Shown: positions 11,607-25,200, counted from the first letter of the stretch. The stretch is 64,000 nt of DNA from Epiperipatus broadwayi (GCA_028023455.1 JAQFVV010000958.1:1-64000), one strand, 5' to 3'. The notes: generated by a model from the letters alone, not told the origin. A program made the numbers and translations.

Positions 11607-12888
11607 ATATATAACATTTTCTTGTTTAAATGATTAACAGCCTTATGAATGAACTATATCCACAATACACAAATTAGCGATTCATGGACATAACCTTGAG
11701 ATACATTTAAAGGACATAAACAAAATGATAATGGTACATCTAGTAATATAATTTCATATTTAAAATAATTGATACTTTATATTGTACATTATGTACTATA
11801 ATTTTATAATTTTTATTTCAATTCATATGTTAATATTTAAGTCATAGCTAGTTTTATTGTAGTAAAGATAAATCAATATTTTATTATATCCATGTATATA
11901 TTTTATTAATTCATAAATATTATAAATTTAACCCCAATTTCTTAATAAATATTTGTTGTTTGAAGTTAAAATCTTTGTTTCTCTGGTCTCTAGATTATTA
12001 AGCATCATTCATACTTCACTCACCAGAATAGCTATTATACATGCATACAGATTTTTTTAAATATATTATTAGCAATAGCCATTAAGGATCTATATAGAGG
12101 TCATATTATTGCCATCCTATTTAATTCCATCCTTGAGCAGAGTTAAAGGCAAATGTCTACACTGAGTTAGAACCCCGAGTAGTAATAGGACCTGTAAGTA
12201 GAGAAGGCTCTGGGTGTACCATCCTAAAGGGTTTTATGGTCCATTACATATTTTGTAGAAAATCTATAGTTTTTAAGGTTGGATTGGATATTTGATTGTT
12301 GAAGTTTGGTTGGTTCTGTTGCAAGTATTGATGTTGGATGGGGAATTTTTGTCATTGTCTTGAGGATGTGATGTATTCATGTCACTTGTGACTGATTGAT
12401 CTCATTCACTGCTCCAACCCAAATTATCATGTTAGTTACTATTTATCAGGAAGCAGTTAATAGTAGTCCTGGCATGATTTTACCTTTCACTCCAGAGAGA
12501 GTAAGGTATAGTTCTTTTTGACATATGTATAATATTTGTCTCTAAGACTCCCAAAGATGAGCAAGGCAATATTTTATAATAATAGCCCCTAAGACTTGGA
12601 TGTAAGCAGCGCAGTGCAATAGTGTTTGCAGAAAACTATTATGAGTTGTTGTTTCTTAGAGAGACTGAAATATGATGATCATCTGAGTGTTCATGAAACA
12701 TTGTATACTTTAAGAGCAGTGATTGAATTCTTTTATCTATCTCAAAATTGTGAAATGCTAATCATTCTTTTGGCTGTCAGTATCTGTCAGATCTTTAGAG
12801 GTATGGATGAGTATATAACCTAAATATATAATTTATTCTTAAAGAACTGTTGATAGTATTTTCGGTCCATTACAATATATATATATAT
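11607..12888. other. AT-rich spacer, no gene seen
   Basis: Flanking DNA after the large-LTR element. The part from about 12100 to 12620 is less AT-rich but has no long frame and no domain I recognise. It ends with CATTACA (12868-12874) and an (AT)n run directly before the next LTR; that heptamer could be the end of another, older LTR. Confidence 0.4.
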
Positions 12889-15547
12889 TGTAACCAGTTG
12901 GGCTACATCACACACACTAATATAGTGTATGTGAATATATATGTAAAATAAAGGAAAAGTAGAAATAAACATAGAATAAATTTTTGTAGATATTTTTCTA
13001 TATTTTCTAAAATAAAATAATAACAAGTAAAGGATTAAATAACTCTGGGTTTAAAATAAAATTTCATTATGAAGTTATTGTTTTAAAAAAGGTCTTAATA
13101 AATATAAATATTGTATTGTTATTATTATTATTCTGATTGTAAAATGTAAAAACACAATACTTGTTTTTGACATTTTTTAATTAATTAAAACATATATGTT
13201 TTCAAAGGGATTAGAGAGCTAAAAATAAAAGCTGTTTTTAATCAAGATCTTATCACCTTAGATGATTTTATAAAAAGAGCTGATAAAAAATATCAGCCAG
13301 TCTGATTAATAGTTTTTTGTAAGAAGGGCCAGCTGAAAAGTTGGTTGCAACTTGATGAAGTTTGCAGCAGTTGGTTTTAACTGACCAGAGAGTTTGCTGA
13401 AAAGCTACCATGAACTAATGTTGCTGAAGGCAGGAGCTGCTACTATTTTCCTTCACAGGAATTTTGGATTTGAAGCTGGGTCACTTCTGAATCAATAGCC
13501 TGAAAAAAAATGAGGCAAAATAGCTAGCAGAGTTATATAAATCTCCTATGAAGATCTACGGGAGTACAGTCCAGTAGCTAGCTGCCTTATAGTTTACTGC
13601 AGAGTTTTTATTCATGAAGCCAGGTCACTTCAAATGGATCAACTAACTTAAATATGTTCTAGAAGATAGCTTGACAATTGCTTGGACTACAAAAGTAAGC
13701 ACATGGAATGCCAACTAATTACTTGAATAATTTTCCCTGATGATGACAACAAGCCCGGAATTATATTTTTTTCTGATGGACTAGAAACCAAGCTTACCAA
13801 GAGAAAGCTTGAAGAAATTGGTGTACTGAGGCTACTATTCATCTATGCAAGCAGGAAAACACAGATAAATACATCGCATGTGTATACAGTGAGTTGTATT
13901 TTTTTAACATATTCTTATAAAAGACATTTTAACTTCGTAACTTAAAGTAAAATTTGCTCCAGTCAAATGTTTAAAGGAGAAACGATTTGCTATATATATT
14001 TTGCCAAGAAATAATTTTCATATTCATTAAAAAAAAGGAATATATAATTTAAATGCAAGCATAATTTTGTTTGAATTAAAATCGAAAATGCAAATCTTTT
14101 AATTTGGTCCAAAAACATTGATAATTAATCAATAAATACCTGTCAAAAAAATTGACTATACTTTTGAGAACTTATAAATTGAAATTAAATTTTAAATTAT
14201 ATATTTTGTTTATACACACGTATATGTATGAAATTTATGTGTTTTCCAAATGAATTAATTATGAAAAAAATATAATATTGTTATAACAAATTGAAATAGA
14301 TAACGTCAGTGTGCGTATATACACGCACACTCATAAATGTAACATTTTAATACTTTTTTATATTAAATGTCAGTTCATTTATTGAATATTAATTGTATAT
14401 TATAAATCGCGCATCTGTGCGCGTGTATATATGTAAACCATAGCAATAACATGAATTGTAGTTTTGTAAATTAATGTAAAAATTTGGATTATGATTAGTA
14501 ATTATGTAAATAACAAATCTAATAATTATTTGATGTTTAATTGAAATGTCTTCATCATGTATTATAAAATGCACGTCTGTGTACAGATATATGTATGCGT
14601 TTATAAATACCCATTAAGAAATAATGCAATTAATGTAATAACTTGAATTTTGTAGGAATCTTGTAAATTATAAAATGATGACTTTATTATTGTATACTTT
14701 TCAAAATCAGAACCCTATAAGACTGTAATCATTTATTTTTTTGTTATTAATAAACTTGTATTTAATTGTTAAAAAATTCCATCATCTCTTGTTCACATAC
14801 AGTAATAGAGCCCACGTTCTATGAGCTACATTTCGGACATGGACAAATGGGGATGTGTTTGGTGCTTTGGGCGTCCAGAGATGATCAATCATCATCCTGG
14901 TTGGCACAAAAGAGAATACTCTTTAAAGCCCATGCACTATTTTTTATTTTACTTTAGTCTTATTAAAAATTTAAGTTTATAGTTGGCCAGTACAAGTGGC
15001 CTGAGCATTGATAATGATCAGCATGTTTTAAATGTCCCAGCATTATTGATTTGATTTCTGATTATTGTGTATTTAACGGATAGGCACTAAGCTGATGCAT
15101 CCAAGTTATGTTTAAATAATTGCCCAAGCTGGAAAAGGCTCAATAGTTAGCCTGGTCTGAAGAAGACCCATTTTCCGATCCAGTCACAAGGTTGACTGTT
15201 GATTTATATTGTTTATTGTTCAAATCCAGCCACAAGATGGACTGTTGATTTATTGTACTAATTTGTTTATTCCCATTAATGATGATGAATGGTATTTGAA
15301 TTATACTTTGACTTATGATAATGCTGGTTGAATTTATAATTATGTTTTAGTTGCTCTTCTGAGTTAGCTTCTGATCTCTCAATGTTCTCAGAGATTTTAT
15401 AATCTCATGTTCCCTTATTAAATATTCATACTTAAATATAACATTTTGTAAATATTTAATTTTAAGTTTACTTGGGGTTGATGATGATTTTGCCATCACC
15501 CCAGGTTCACTGCTTGTTTACTTCTCACCAACCCCCATCCCATTACA
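12889..15547 (+). repeat. probable solo LTR (2.66 kb)
   Basis: Begins TGTAACC and ends CATTACA, giving TG...CA and a TGTAA/TTACA inverted end. Both edges abut ATATAT (12883-12888 and 15548-15553), compatible with a target-site duplication, although the left side is a longer AT run. No PBS, polypurine tract or internal genes adjoin it, hence solo. Inside, 13200-13870 is less AT-rich and contains two related segments (around 13455 and 13610). AATAAA occurs at about 14750. No coding function is visible. Confidence 0.5.
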
Positions 15548-15553
15548 ATATAT

Positions 15554-17561
15554 TGTAACGATATATAAATATGTCATTACATTAATTTAAAATAAAAACT
15601 TAAAAGTTCGCAAATAAAAGTAAAAAACTAAACGCTAAAATTAAAATGTTTGTTAAACCTATATACATTCGCACAGATGCCAAACTTTTAAAAATATTTT
15701 TAAAAAAAAAACAAATAAGTATTTGAACATACTTTTTTATAAAAAAGTACAAGATTTAAAAATAAAAACAGGTATTAATTATTGTAATCTGTAAATGGAA
15801 ATGATTGTTTATAAATTGTTTGAAAAGCAAGCTAGCCTTGGGCTCTTGTATAATTAAAATGATCTGATGAAAGATAGATAAGAAAATAAAGAGAAATTAG
15901 CTTGACCAATGGAAGCACTAAGCCTTGGCTCGGACCCTAATGAAAGTGATGGATTAGTGATGTTTTGTTGATTGAATCCGTGTGGATAATATAAAAAGGG
16001 AAATACAGTTTTTTCTGACAGTTTCCAGCTTTTTGTGTTTGAGAGATGTGATAGGATGCACATACCACACTCTCTATTTAAAAAAAAATGAAAGACTGTG
16101 ATACCTTGAACCAGCTATTGCCATCTCCAGAACATCATCTTCCAATGGAGGCATCACGGGAATTAAAAACAGGAACCTGGACTCTTCTACCATAAGCTAT
16201 ATGAAATGAACAATTATTAAAATCAATTAAGAACTTTCGTCAAGTTTTACAAATTGATAAACAAGCCAACTTAAATGTTAAAACGGACTCTTATCTGACT
16301 TTTGTAAGTTTTTAAATCAAATTAATAATGTTTAATTTTATATGTTTTCTGATTGATAAACATCATTTCCATTTTTTTTCTTATTGTAAAGATTATTTAA
16401 ATGCATGAAATTTAAGTTGTTTATAGATGCTTGCATGGATTCATTTGCGGTTAATTATATTTTGGTTTTCATATTTGATCAAAATATATAGACATTCGAT
16501 AAATAATGACACCGTACGGTATCTAAAATGTATTTATTCGGATGTCTTTTAAGTTATTGGTGACAAGGCAAGTATCTTATGGTGAATACTATTTGGTTAC
16601 TTATAAATTTCCCTCTGCGATTGTCGGTATCAATAATTTTGTATTTTGATCGTTTATGTTTATTTTGAAATGTTTTTGACCGTGGAATCTATGTAATCGA
16701 TCTATACCCAACATTTTTAAACAAATCCGTGTGAACATATCTAAATGTTAAATTTAAGTCGGGCGTGAATGGCTATATAGTTTTGTAAAGTTATATTAAG
16801 GGAGGGTAATCTTAGGTTGTTAATTTCGTAGTTGAATTGGTTCAATGGATTGGATATATTTGTGTAATTGTAGATGTAGTATGAGATCCGCTACGGGAAG
16901 GATTATAGATATATGCCACACACCTCCTGTTTGCCTATGGATGGGTTTGTAAGATGACAAAGGACCGCAGTCCATTCCTATGGAGTTTTATGTTTATTCT
17001 TCTACTCGCCAACAGATGTGACATTCCTGTTGGTGGAGAGACAATGTTTTCTCTAATTCTACTTGCTGTTCAGATGTACATTCCTGACAGTATAGTATTT
17101 TGTGTTGTCGTATTTTTATGCTACATTGAATACATAAATGTATCAGATGGATTGGCGCCGGTTTGATTGCGAAATTTGTTGCCTAAGGTTAAATCAGGGA
17201 AGAATATTTTCTTTTCAAATGCAGATCTATGTAGTCTATTCATATTCGACTCACTAAATAAATATTAAACTCATGGTTGTAATTTACTTAAATGTAAAAC
17301 TAAAGATTAATAGAAAAATCTAAATGTTGAATTTATTCCTCAAAATTTAAATGTTATTTTATATGTGCGTAAATAAATATTTTTATGTGTTAATTTCTGG
17401 CAGTGGCTTTTATTTATTTATATTTAAGATAAAAATTAAGATATAGATTTTTATCTCTGCATCTCCACTGAGCTAGTGACTTGGGCTAACGATCTGAATA
17501 TTTAAATAAAGTGGAATCTTAACAGCACGTATCTGCCTACTCTATAAATTTTTCTAGGTTT
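15554..17561 (+). repeat. truncated, diverged LTR of the 57870-type family
   Basis: Starts TGTAACGATATATA and follows the LTR at 57870-59999 through nearly its whole length: CCAAT box near 15904, ATAATATAAAAAGG TATA region at 15987, and the conserved stretch at 16900-17230. Substitutions and indels are common, so it is older than the pair at 57870. Similarity stops at TTTTTCTAGG near 17557, about 65 bases before the LTR edge, and the gag-like frame follows within 20 bases. The LTR end and PBS are therefore deleted. Confidence 0.85.
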
Positions 17562-17579
17562 AAAAACCAAAATAATGAA

Positions 17580-18428
17580 ATGAAGAGTAAATTGGAAGGG
17601 CAAGCTGAAATGCTTGAAAAGTTAAAGGACCAGATCGAAATGGGCCAGAATAAAATAAAAGAAGAAATTAGGGAAGAAATAGAAGAGATTAAAACACAAG
17701 TAGAAAATCAAATAGAGACCGCTTACGAAGTAATTGAAAAAAATAAGATAGAAGAAAGAAAAGTAATTGAAGAGATAAAAGTCGGAATGACGGATTTAGC
17801 TTGGAAAGTAAATCAAAAGAATAGTTCGCAAATGGAAATAAAACAGTGTGACCACTTGAGTGCAAACATGCACATTATAAACAATCTGGCAATCGTGAAC
17901 CAGTTTTTGAAAATACGGATATTTTCTGGCCATCAAGGTGAAGCTTTTATGGAGCATTTAAATAGTTTGGAGTGCTATTTTACTCTGAATCAATTAAGTG
18001 AGGAGGCTATGATCGCAATAGCTTGTAGCCATTTACAAGGGGGGTCTCAATCTTGGTGGGACTCTTTATATAAAAAACCCGTCACTTTTGCCGAATATAA
18101 AATTGCTATTTTAGCTAGTTATTGGAGCGAAGATTATCAGCAAAATCTTCGTCACCAGATCTCGCAAGATAAATGGCGACCTGGTGAACCGTTTGTTTCT
18201 TTTTTTAGAAGGCAAGTGGTGAAATTACGCTTTTTAACAGCAGACCCACTATCTGAACAACAAATTGTCAGGATAGTCTGCCATAGTTTTCCTCATAATG
18301 TCGAGCAAATGCTCATAGGAACTGAAAGGAAAACAGTGGAACAAATGGCGGAATTGTTGAGCACTTTCGACAGAGCTAGACCAACTTTTGACACGAGAGA
18401 TAGGGGATTCAAACCCCAACTTAGATAG
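17580..18428 (+). pseudogene. Ty3/gypsy-like gag, truncated
   Basis: Residues 1-75 are a Lys/Glu-rich coiled coil. Residues about 112-262 match the layout of a retrotransposon Gag capsid (Gag_retrotrans type): FSG followed by a helix with FMEHLNSLECYF, then ACSHLQGGSQSWWDSL (148-163), RPGEPFVSFFRRQ (200-212) and a C-terminal Met/Glu-rich helix. A stop falls after LR at residue 282. Read on through that stop, the same frame gives an Arg/Ser-rich stretch (RYRHRSNSGSPRRR) that looks like the natural continuation into a basic nucleic-acid-binding tail. No CCHC knuckle, protease or pol follows. The true N-terminus may be missing, since an LTR fragment directly precedes it. Likely a dead copy, though the capsid frame is clean. 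Confidence 0.8.
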
Positions 18429-18865
18429 CCGGCTGTAAACGCCATAAGATATAGACATAGGTCGAATTCGGGGAGTCCCCGGAGGAGACATTATTCTAAT
18501 AGTCCCGAGAGAACAAAAATCTTTCGAAGAACTGACAGTGATCCTAACATCTTGTACTAGATTTAAGAAAAGGCCCAGGGGTGATTCTCAATCCCCCAGC
18601 ATGAGTGGCTATATGCAAAAAAAAAAATATAATAATGAACCGCCAGACAAAAATTAAAAATATGTAATCTGACGGATTCGCCGGCTTGACCTAGTTATTA
18701 ACGACCATGGACTCGGAATAATGGAAAATGTTTAACAAAGTTTAATGAAATAAATGAAAAAATGAGTATCAAGTTAGTAGAATAATTAAAAATGATTAAA
18801 GGTAGTCTCAGTAAATAAATAATAATCTTAGAGTTTTTAAAATGTTAAAGCAACGATAAAACGAT

Positions 18866-19115
18866 TTATGTCAAAACCCTCGATTATGTCTGATCGATGA
18901 TATTGATATCCCAGCTTATAAGTCTAGAACATAGCGGAGCATGACATACACAAAATAAATGTGTAAAATCAAATTAGACAGGCAAAATGATTATGTCAAA
19001 AACCCTCGATTATGTCTTATCGATTCTATTGATATCCCAGCTCATAAGTCTAGAACATAGCGGAGCATGACCTAAACAACAAAAAAAATGTGTAAAATCA
19101 AAATAAACCAGCAAA
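18866..19115 (+). repeat. tandem duplication, ~125 bp unit x2
   Basis: A unit starting TTATGTCAAA-ACCCTCGATTATG and containing AGAACATAGCGGAGCATGAC occurs at about 18866 and again at 18991, with small differences. It lies between the gag remnant and the polypurine tract, so it is internal to the decayed LTR element. Function unknown. Confidence 0.8.
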
Positions 19116-19548
19116 ATGAAAATGATTGTAGAATTAAATAAATGAAAAAGATAACGGGATTTCTAGAATAAAATCAAGTTAGATATTTGCATAACAAATG
19201 AATCGCAATAAAATAAAATTTTTTTTTTTTTTTCTGAGTACGCGCACATTAAAATAAAATAGTTTTGAATATACGCAAGTTAATAAAAGTTGAATAAATA
19301 ATGGATTGTAATGTAATAAAAATAGTTTGTCTGAATACACACACATAGATAAAGAAGTTAAAATAATGGTTTAAAAATAGTATTGTAAAACTAATATTTA
19401 AAGTAATGTTCGTAATGATTAAAAATCTTATTTAAATAATGTTTCTTAAGGGTTATAAATAATACTGGAATATAAATGAATAGTGTAAAATATTGTTCGT
19501 GTAAATTTAAAAATAAGGTTGGAAGATTATTACTAAAAAAAAAAAAAA

Positions 19549-20165
19549 AGTCAATCTAAGGTGTATTAAGAGTGTGTAAGTATACATGTGTATATACACA
19601 CACATACACTGGTAATATTTGGTAAAAACGATACCTTATGATGAGTATCTTAAATGTATTTATCCAGATATCCTTTTAGGTTATTTTCTTGGTACTGCTG
19701 CACCTTATGATTGAGTGCAAAAAGGGACTTATTTATTATAGATTCCCTGTAAGCAAGTCCAGTAATAACTCAATATCTAGAATATTAGTAGGTGTAGAAT
19801 TATGCTGCACGTATACACATGTGTTAAATAAAGATGTTTGTAACGATTTACAAATAATATTATAAGATTAGTAATAGAAATATAAAGTCAATCTAATGTG
19901 TATTAAAAGTGTGTAAGTATGCATGGGTATATACGCGCACATACACTGGTAATATTTGGTAAATATGATACCTCATGATGCATATCTTAAATGTATTGAT
20001 CCAGATATCCTTTTAGGTTATTTTCTTGGCACTGCGGCACCTTATGATGCGTGCAAAAAGGGATTTATTTATTATAGATTCCCTGTAAGCAAGTCCAGTA
20101 ATAACTCGATATCTAGAATATTAGTAGGTGTAGAATTATGCTGCACGTATACACATGTGTAGGAA
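19549..20165 (+). repeat. two ~275 bp direct repeats related to the LTR
   Basis: Segments 19549-19825 and 19887-20165 are about 90% alike by eye (338 bp period). Each has a CA-rich start (CACATACACTGG), then GATACCTTATGATGAGTATC and a conserved tail GTAGAATTATGCTGCACG. The middle part is clearly related to 58868-58985 of the 57870-type LTR (GATACCTTACGGTGAGTATC onward), so an LTR-derived module sits duplicated inside the internal region. Confidence 0.75.
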
Positions 20166-20254
20166 TTATCTAAAATAAAAAAATAATAAATCTTTATAGT
20201 CAACAATTAAAATTGCAAGAGATAAAATGGTCAAAAATGACACATTTTACTCTA

Positions 20255-20267
20255 AAACGGAGGGGGG
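20255..20267 (+). promoter_or_regulatory. polypurine tract
   Basis: AAACGGAGGGGGG sits immediately before the TGTAATGT start of the following LTR, as expected for a 3' LTR. Confidence 0.7.
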
Positions 20268-22233
20268 TGTAATGTGCCAATGCCAAATTGGCACATGTAT
20301 ATAAAATAATTTTGTATAAAAATTATTATCAAAATCTTTCGGGGAAAAAGAATTTGAAAGTTACAATTAATTATTTTAAAGAGGGGAGAGGAAATTTTCC
20401 TATAAAAAAAAAAACAAAAAACAAACTAAGAGTTTGTAAAAGTTGAAGAGTGTTATTATTATAAATTAAAAGTTAAAAATCTCTTTTCATTCCAGTTTAT
20501 TAGAATAAATGCATATATATGTGTGATGGTAGATAGAAATAAGTGTTAGCTCATTAATAAGATAAATGCGTGCGAATGTATCAGTATTAAATATTATAAA
20601 TAAATGAAAACAAATAGTGAAATGAAATGTATTTAAAAACACAGTGGTGTGCTACTAATTAAAGATATGAAAACAACACGTTTTGAAATAGCTACTACTA
20701 ATTAAACAATCAATCAAAAAACACGTTGTCATAGGATTAGTTATCAAGGAATTTGGACAACACCTATTGCACTTATTCCTGGAGGATATCAAAACGAAAA
20801 CAATTCACAGATATAGATAGCTAGATTTTATCGGACATTCAGTTGGAGTTTGCAATTCAGTCTAGTTTCCAGTGACAGTTTGCTTCAGTACAATTTCTAT
20901 TATGTATACAGCAACCAACATGCACTGTTGAGCAGCCATGGAAATATACGCTTGTGCTTCAGCCTTTTGAGTCCAACAAGATCATCACAACCTGCCTGTG
21001 AAATAATGTCGGCATAACAACTCTGAAACCCTCAGTCAAAACGTGCAGCTGTCTCCAAGAAGAAACCAACGTATTACCATAAATTCTCTTCAATAAACAA
21101 AATCTAACCGGTTAGATATAATCCATCAGAAGCAGTAGAAGTAGCCAATGACTAGAAAAAAAATCCTAGGTATATGTTTTATTATTATCATTTACACGTA
21201 GTAGTCACCACTGTAATCCGTAAATATTCAAGATTCAAATTATATGAACTCTATCATACATAAAATGAACTATTGATATGTGTGCATGAGTTTCAAATGC
21301 TATAAATGCTTTATTATTATGTTTGCGAATGTGAGATAATTTAAAATGTCAAAGATTATTTTTGCTTTTTTCATAAAATATACTATCATGTGTTAATTTA
21401 AAAATGTGCGTGTGTTAAAATTGGATTTATAAAATGTTTATAATGCATTTATGTTAGTTAGTAAATTATCTTTAAACTAACTGAATTGTACGTCGGGAAG
21501 ATCGATGACCTACTTAATGTCAACTTACCGGTAAGTAAATGGCCATAATTTTTTTTACATAAAGCTTTATGAATAGTGAGTTGAATGGAAATGTTATCCC
21601 AAAAATTTTTCTTGGATCAGAAGATTTGCGAACTGAGAAATGAACCAAACTGTTACTACGGAAAATAAGACTAAATAATTATTACTCCAATATTTGAATC
21701 AAATTATTGAATTCATATGCACAATCTTTTCCAACATTATAATTTTGTCTTAATCATAAATATTGAATGCTTGACGAGTTAGAATAAATCTTTATTATTA
21801 ACTTCACTTTCATTGTACGTGTATAAAATTAATGCTATTCTATTTAAGTTTTACCTTTAGTTATTTAACTTAGATCGGTATACAAAGTATTTTTTTTTGA
21901 TAGATTTAATTTCCGTAATTAAGAAAAAATGGGGATATCTTCTTTTTAACGAGAATGTTAACTCAGATTGTATAATTATTACCTTACGGGCTACAATATG
22001 TTTGACGCAGTCTCAGTGGGTCTAACGACTCTGGTGCCCTCAAGTAGAAATTAAAAACTGTTTCTGCTCACGATTGTACTCGGTAATAGTTCTAGGCCGA
22101 AGTTGATCAGGAAAAATAGCTGTGTTGAGAATAGAAATACAACTTTCTTTTTTCTTTTGATATAGCTTGATCAACTCATGCTCAAATATAAATTTGAGGC
22201 GTATAGTGGCCGAGTAATACGAAAAACATTACA
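20268..22233 (+). repeat. 3' LTR of a third LTR family (~1.97 kb)
   Basis: Begins TGTAATGT and ends ACATTACA, a perfect 8 bp inverted end. It is preceded by a polypurine tract and followed by ATATATATATAT. The first bases form a hairpin (GTGCCAAT against ATTGGCAC). It shows no clear similarity to the LTR fragment at 15554, so that is not its 5' partner. A less AT-rich stretch (20800-21120) precedes an AATAAA near 21100, which may mark the R region. The gag remnant upstream may belong to this family. Confidence 0.65.
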
Positions 22234-25200
22234 ATATATATATATGGCGATGGTAAAAATAGAGTTTTTGGAAAGAAAAAAGGAGTGTTTTGATTGGTTT
22301 TAATGCGAAAAAAACATTATATTTTATAAATAATATATAGTTTTGAAAGAAAAAAGTATGTGCTGTTGTTAAAAAGTTTTTAAAGGGAGTGATAATAAGT
22401 ACAATCTAATTTGGAGATCTTAAACAGATATCATAATTAACAAAATTGTATTTCAAGTCTAATAACTTTCCACGATATTTATATTTTTTCTGGAATAAGA
22501 AAATATTACAAGAATGTGGTTCAAGAAATAGACATTAGATCTATGATATTGTTTTGGAAATGTCATATTTTCTGATAGTTAATCAGGACATTTGCTATTA
22601 TATATTATTATTATTGTTATATATAATTGTATAGGATATAAATGCTAGTATAATTTAAGTAAAAATTTATTTTAACACATATATAAAATATAAGAGAGTT
22701 ATGTTTTTCTAAATGCAAGTTTATATTGTATAGCTTTGTAATCATGATACCAGATTAGAAATATTTATCTATTTGTTGACTATAAATTAATCTTAAGTAT
22801 TTATTTTTGCTTTATTCTCTTAGATCAATGTAAACAAATAGATAGATTCATCTTTAGTATATATTTTTTATTTCAATTACCTATTTTTTAATATAAAGGT
22901 TAATTATATCCTGAACTCTATATTTTGAAAATTGCATTTATATTACATGTTTGGGTTATATAAATATACATTTTAATGTTAGAATTTAATAAGTGAAGTT
23001 TGATGTAGAATCACCTCTTTAATTTAAATATTAATTCTTATTAAGTCCAATGTCAGCACACAATACTTACATAAGGCTAAAACCTTAGTACATGCACCAC
23101 AATTGTTAATGTTTAACAGAAATAATGGACTAATTCAGTTAAGAATTTATTAGCTTCATGTTCCCAAATCATAATGGTTTAGATTTTCCTATATATATAT
23201 ATATAGAAAAAATAGGTTGAAGATAAAAATGGGTCACTCTTATCTTTATAAAGTTGAATCTTGTGTTTAGATTTGTAGAGATCTCTCTTGAAACAAATTA
23301 AGCCCTCAAAGATTATGTTGTGGAAATGGGATGGAGCAGAATATGGGAAAAATTAGAGTGGGGATGTAAAATTAAGTAGCTAACAAGTTTTTCTTGGTAT
23401 AATTGCTGAGAGATTCTTTACTTCGTTTAAGGAGAAGCTACAGTACATCACATCGCATCATCACTCAAAGTTTATATACTAAGGTTTTAGCCTCTTTAAT
23501 TTAAATAAATTAATGTCAATTGAGAACTTACTCCATTAGGCATAATCAGATCATAGGTATATATTTTAAATAATTACATTATTTAATTTTTATCCACTTG
23601 TTAATAAATGTTGAATTAATTTAAAACAAGTAAACTTGTTTGGTTGTCATTCAATTCTACAATGCAAATTTATTGGTTAATGGCACTTGGATAGCATACT
23701 ATTCATGAATTGCTTACACCACACAATTTATTAAAAGCTGTTACAAGATGGGTTAAAAGTCCAATCACAGGATAGGTAAGAGAGTATAATTACATATCAT
23801 TTTCTTTATATTGAATTTAATGTTTATTATCTGATCAGGTATAGATTTTTGCATAGCAATAAATTAATTGATTTGACATTCTTAAATATTTAGTAAGTAA
23901 TTAGAAGCTTGTTATAATTATTTTATTAGTTACAAGTAACAGTCATATTAAGATAAAAATTATATATATAAATTTATCAAATGATTAAGTTAAACATATA
24001 ATGATTATTGAAGATGAGTAAAGATAATTGCAATTGGATGTTCACATATTTTATTTTAAACATTATTAATTAAAATAAATATTCATCCATAAAGATTATA
24101 GATAGTTGGTAATAGTGATACATTTTATTCTGTTACAATTTAGAGTGATTAGCTTTAATTATATTTAAAATTCATTGATGTAAATTGTAAATTCAGTTTA
24201 GATATTAAATTTTAATATAAATATTTGACTATAATAAACATTAATAATCTTTTATATGTCTTAATAATTATAGTCTAAAGTTTTAACAACTTAACTTCAT
24301 TAAACTGAAGAGTAATTGGATATTATTTATCCATAGTATTTGAATATGCATCAAATAGAAATCTATCATTTATTTTATATATTGATATGATTGAATAGTA
24401 TAAATTTTAATGTTATTTAATAGGATAATTTTATTTTTTAATATTATAAATTGATGAAAGTGGAGAGATATGTTAGGTTAATTGATTTTATACTATTATT
24501 AAGTATTTAATTTTATTATAATTAACTTAATTAATAAGAGTATATAGATATTATTGGAATAGCATGGATGAGTTAGCATTATTTTTATTTTGTTGTAAAT
24601 TGGAAATCAATTATTGTGTTGTAAAAGTTTTATTTAGATATCATTGATATTTTAGGTTTCTAGGGAAGATTAAATTATTATCTCATCCATCCATGAATCA
24701 TTTTAAGTATAAATTTAAATAACATTTAACTTTTAGTATAAATTTATGTTATTATTAACAGCATTTTGATTCATAAGAAATATTAAAGTTTATTTGTTTA
24801 ATTTTTTGTCATTATTTTAATTCTATTTTAAGTGGTTTATATAATAGGCATAGATCGTTGCTTATGAGATAATATTTGGTTTTACTTTTTTATCTTTAAT
24901 CTATTGCAAATAACACTCATATTTTAGGATAGCTTGAAATAATGATCTTTTTCTTTTTTATTCATTCTAAATGGTATTTGAATTTATGAGGTCACAACAA
25001 AGACTATTATCAGTGTTTTAGTAAATTAAGTGTTACATTCTTATTCATTGATTGATATTCACCTTAGTTTAGTTTATTATTTTCATTCTGTTACAAATGA
25101 CGCTACAATTCACAGGCAACCATTCTTTCATGGCCCACATTTTTATACTGCTACAAATAGTGCAACTGACTCAGGCTCATTCCAAGACCAAAATCAGCAA

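Noticed and set aside
12626-12823. 65-codon ORF in a less AT-rich patch
   Set aside because: Residue content is unremarkable and no family is recognised; not enough to call a gene.
15854-16063. Minus-strand ORF with relatives at 58234 and 60951
   Set aside because: It covers the LTR promoter region on the opposite strand and varies in length between copies; better explained as conserved LTR DNA.
18866-20165. CRISPR-like array from the repeated units
   Set aside because: Only two units of each kind, long and adjacent, without unique spacers; the genome is eukaryotic.
15554-22233. One intact LTR element with matching LTRs
   Set aside because: The 5' and 3' LTR sequences do not resemble each other beyond the TGTAA tip, so they cannot be a pair.
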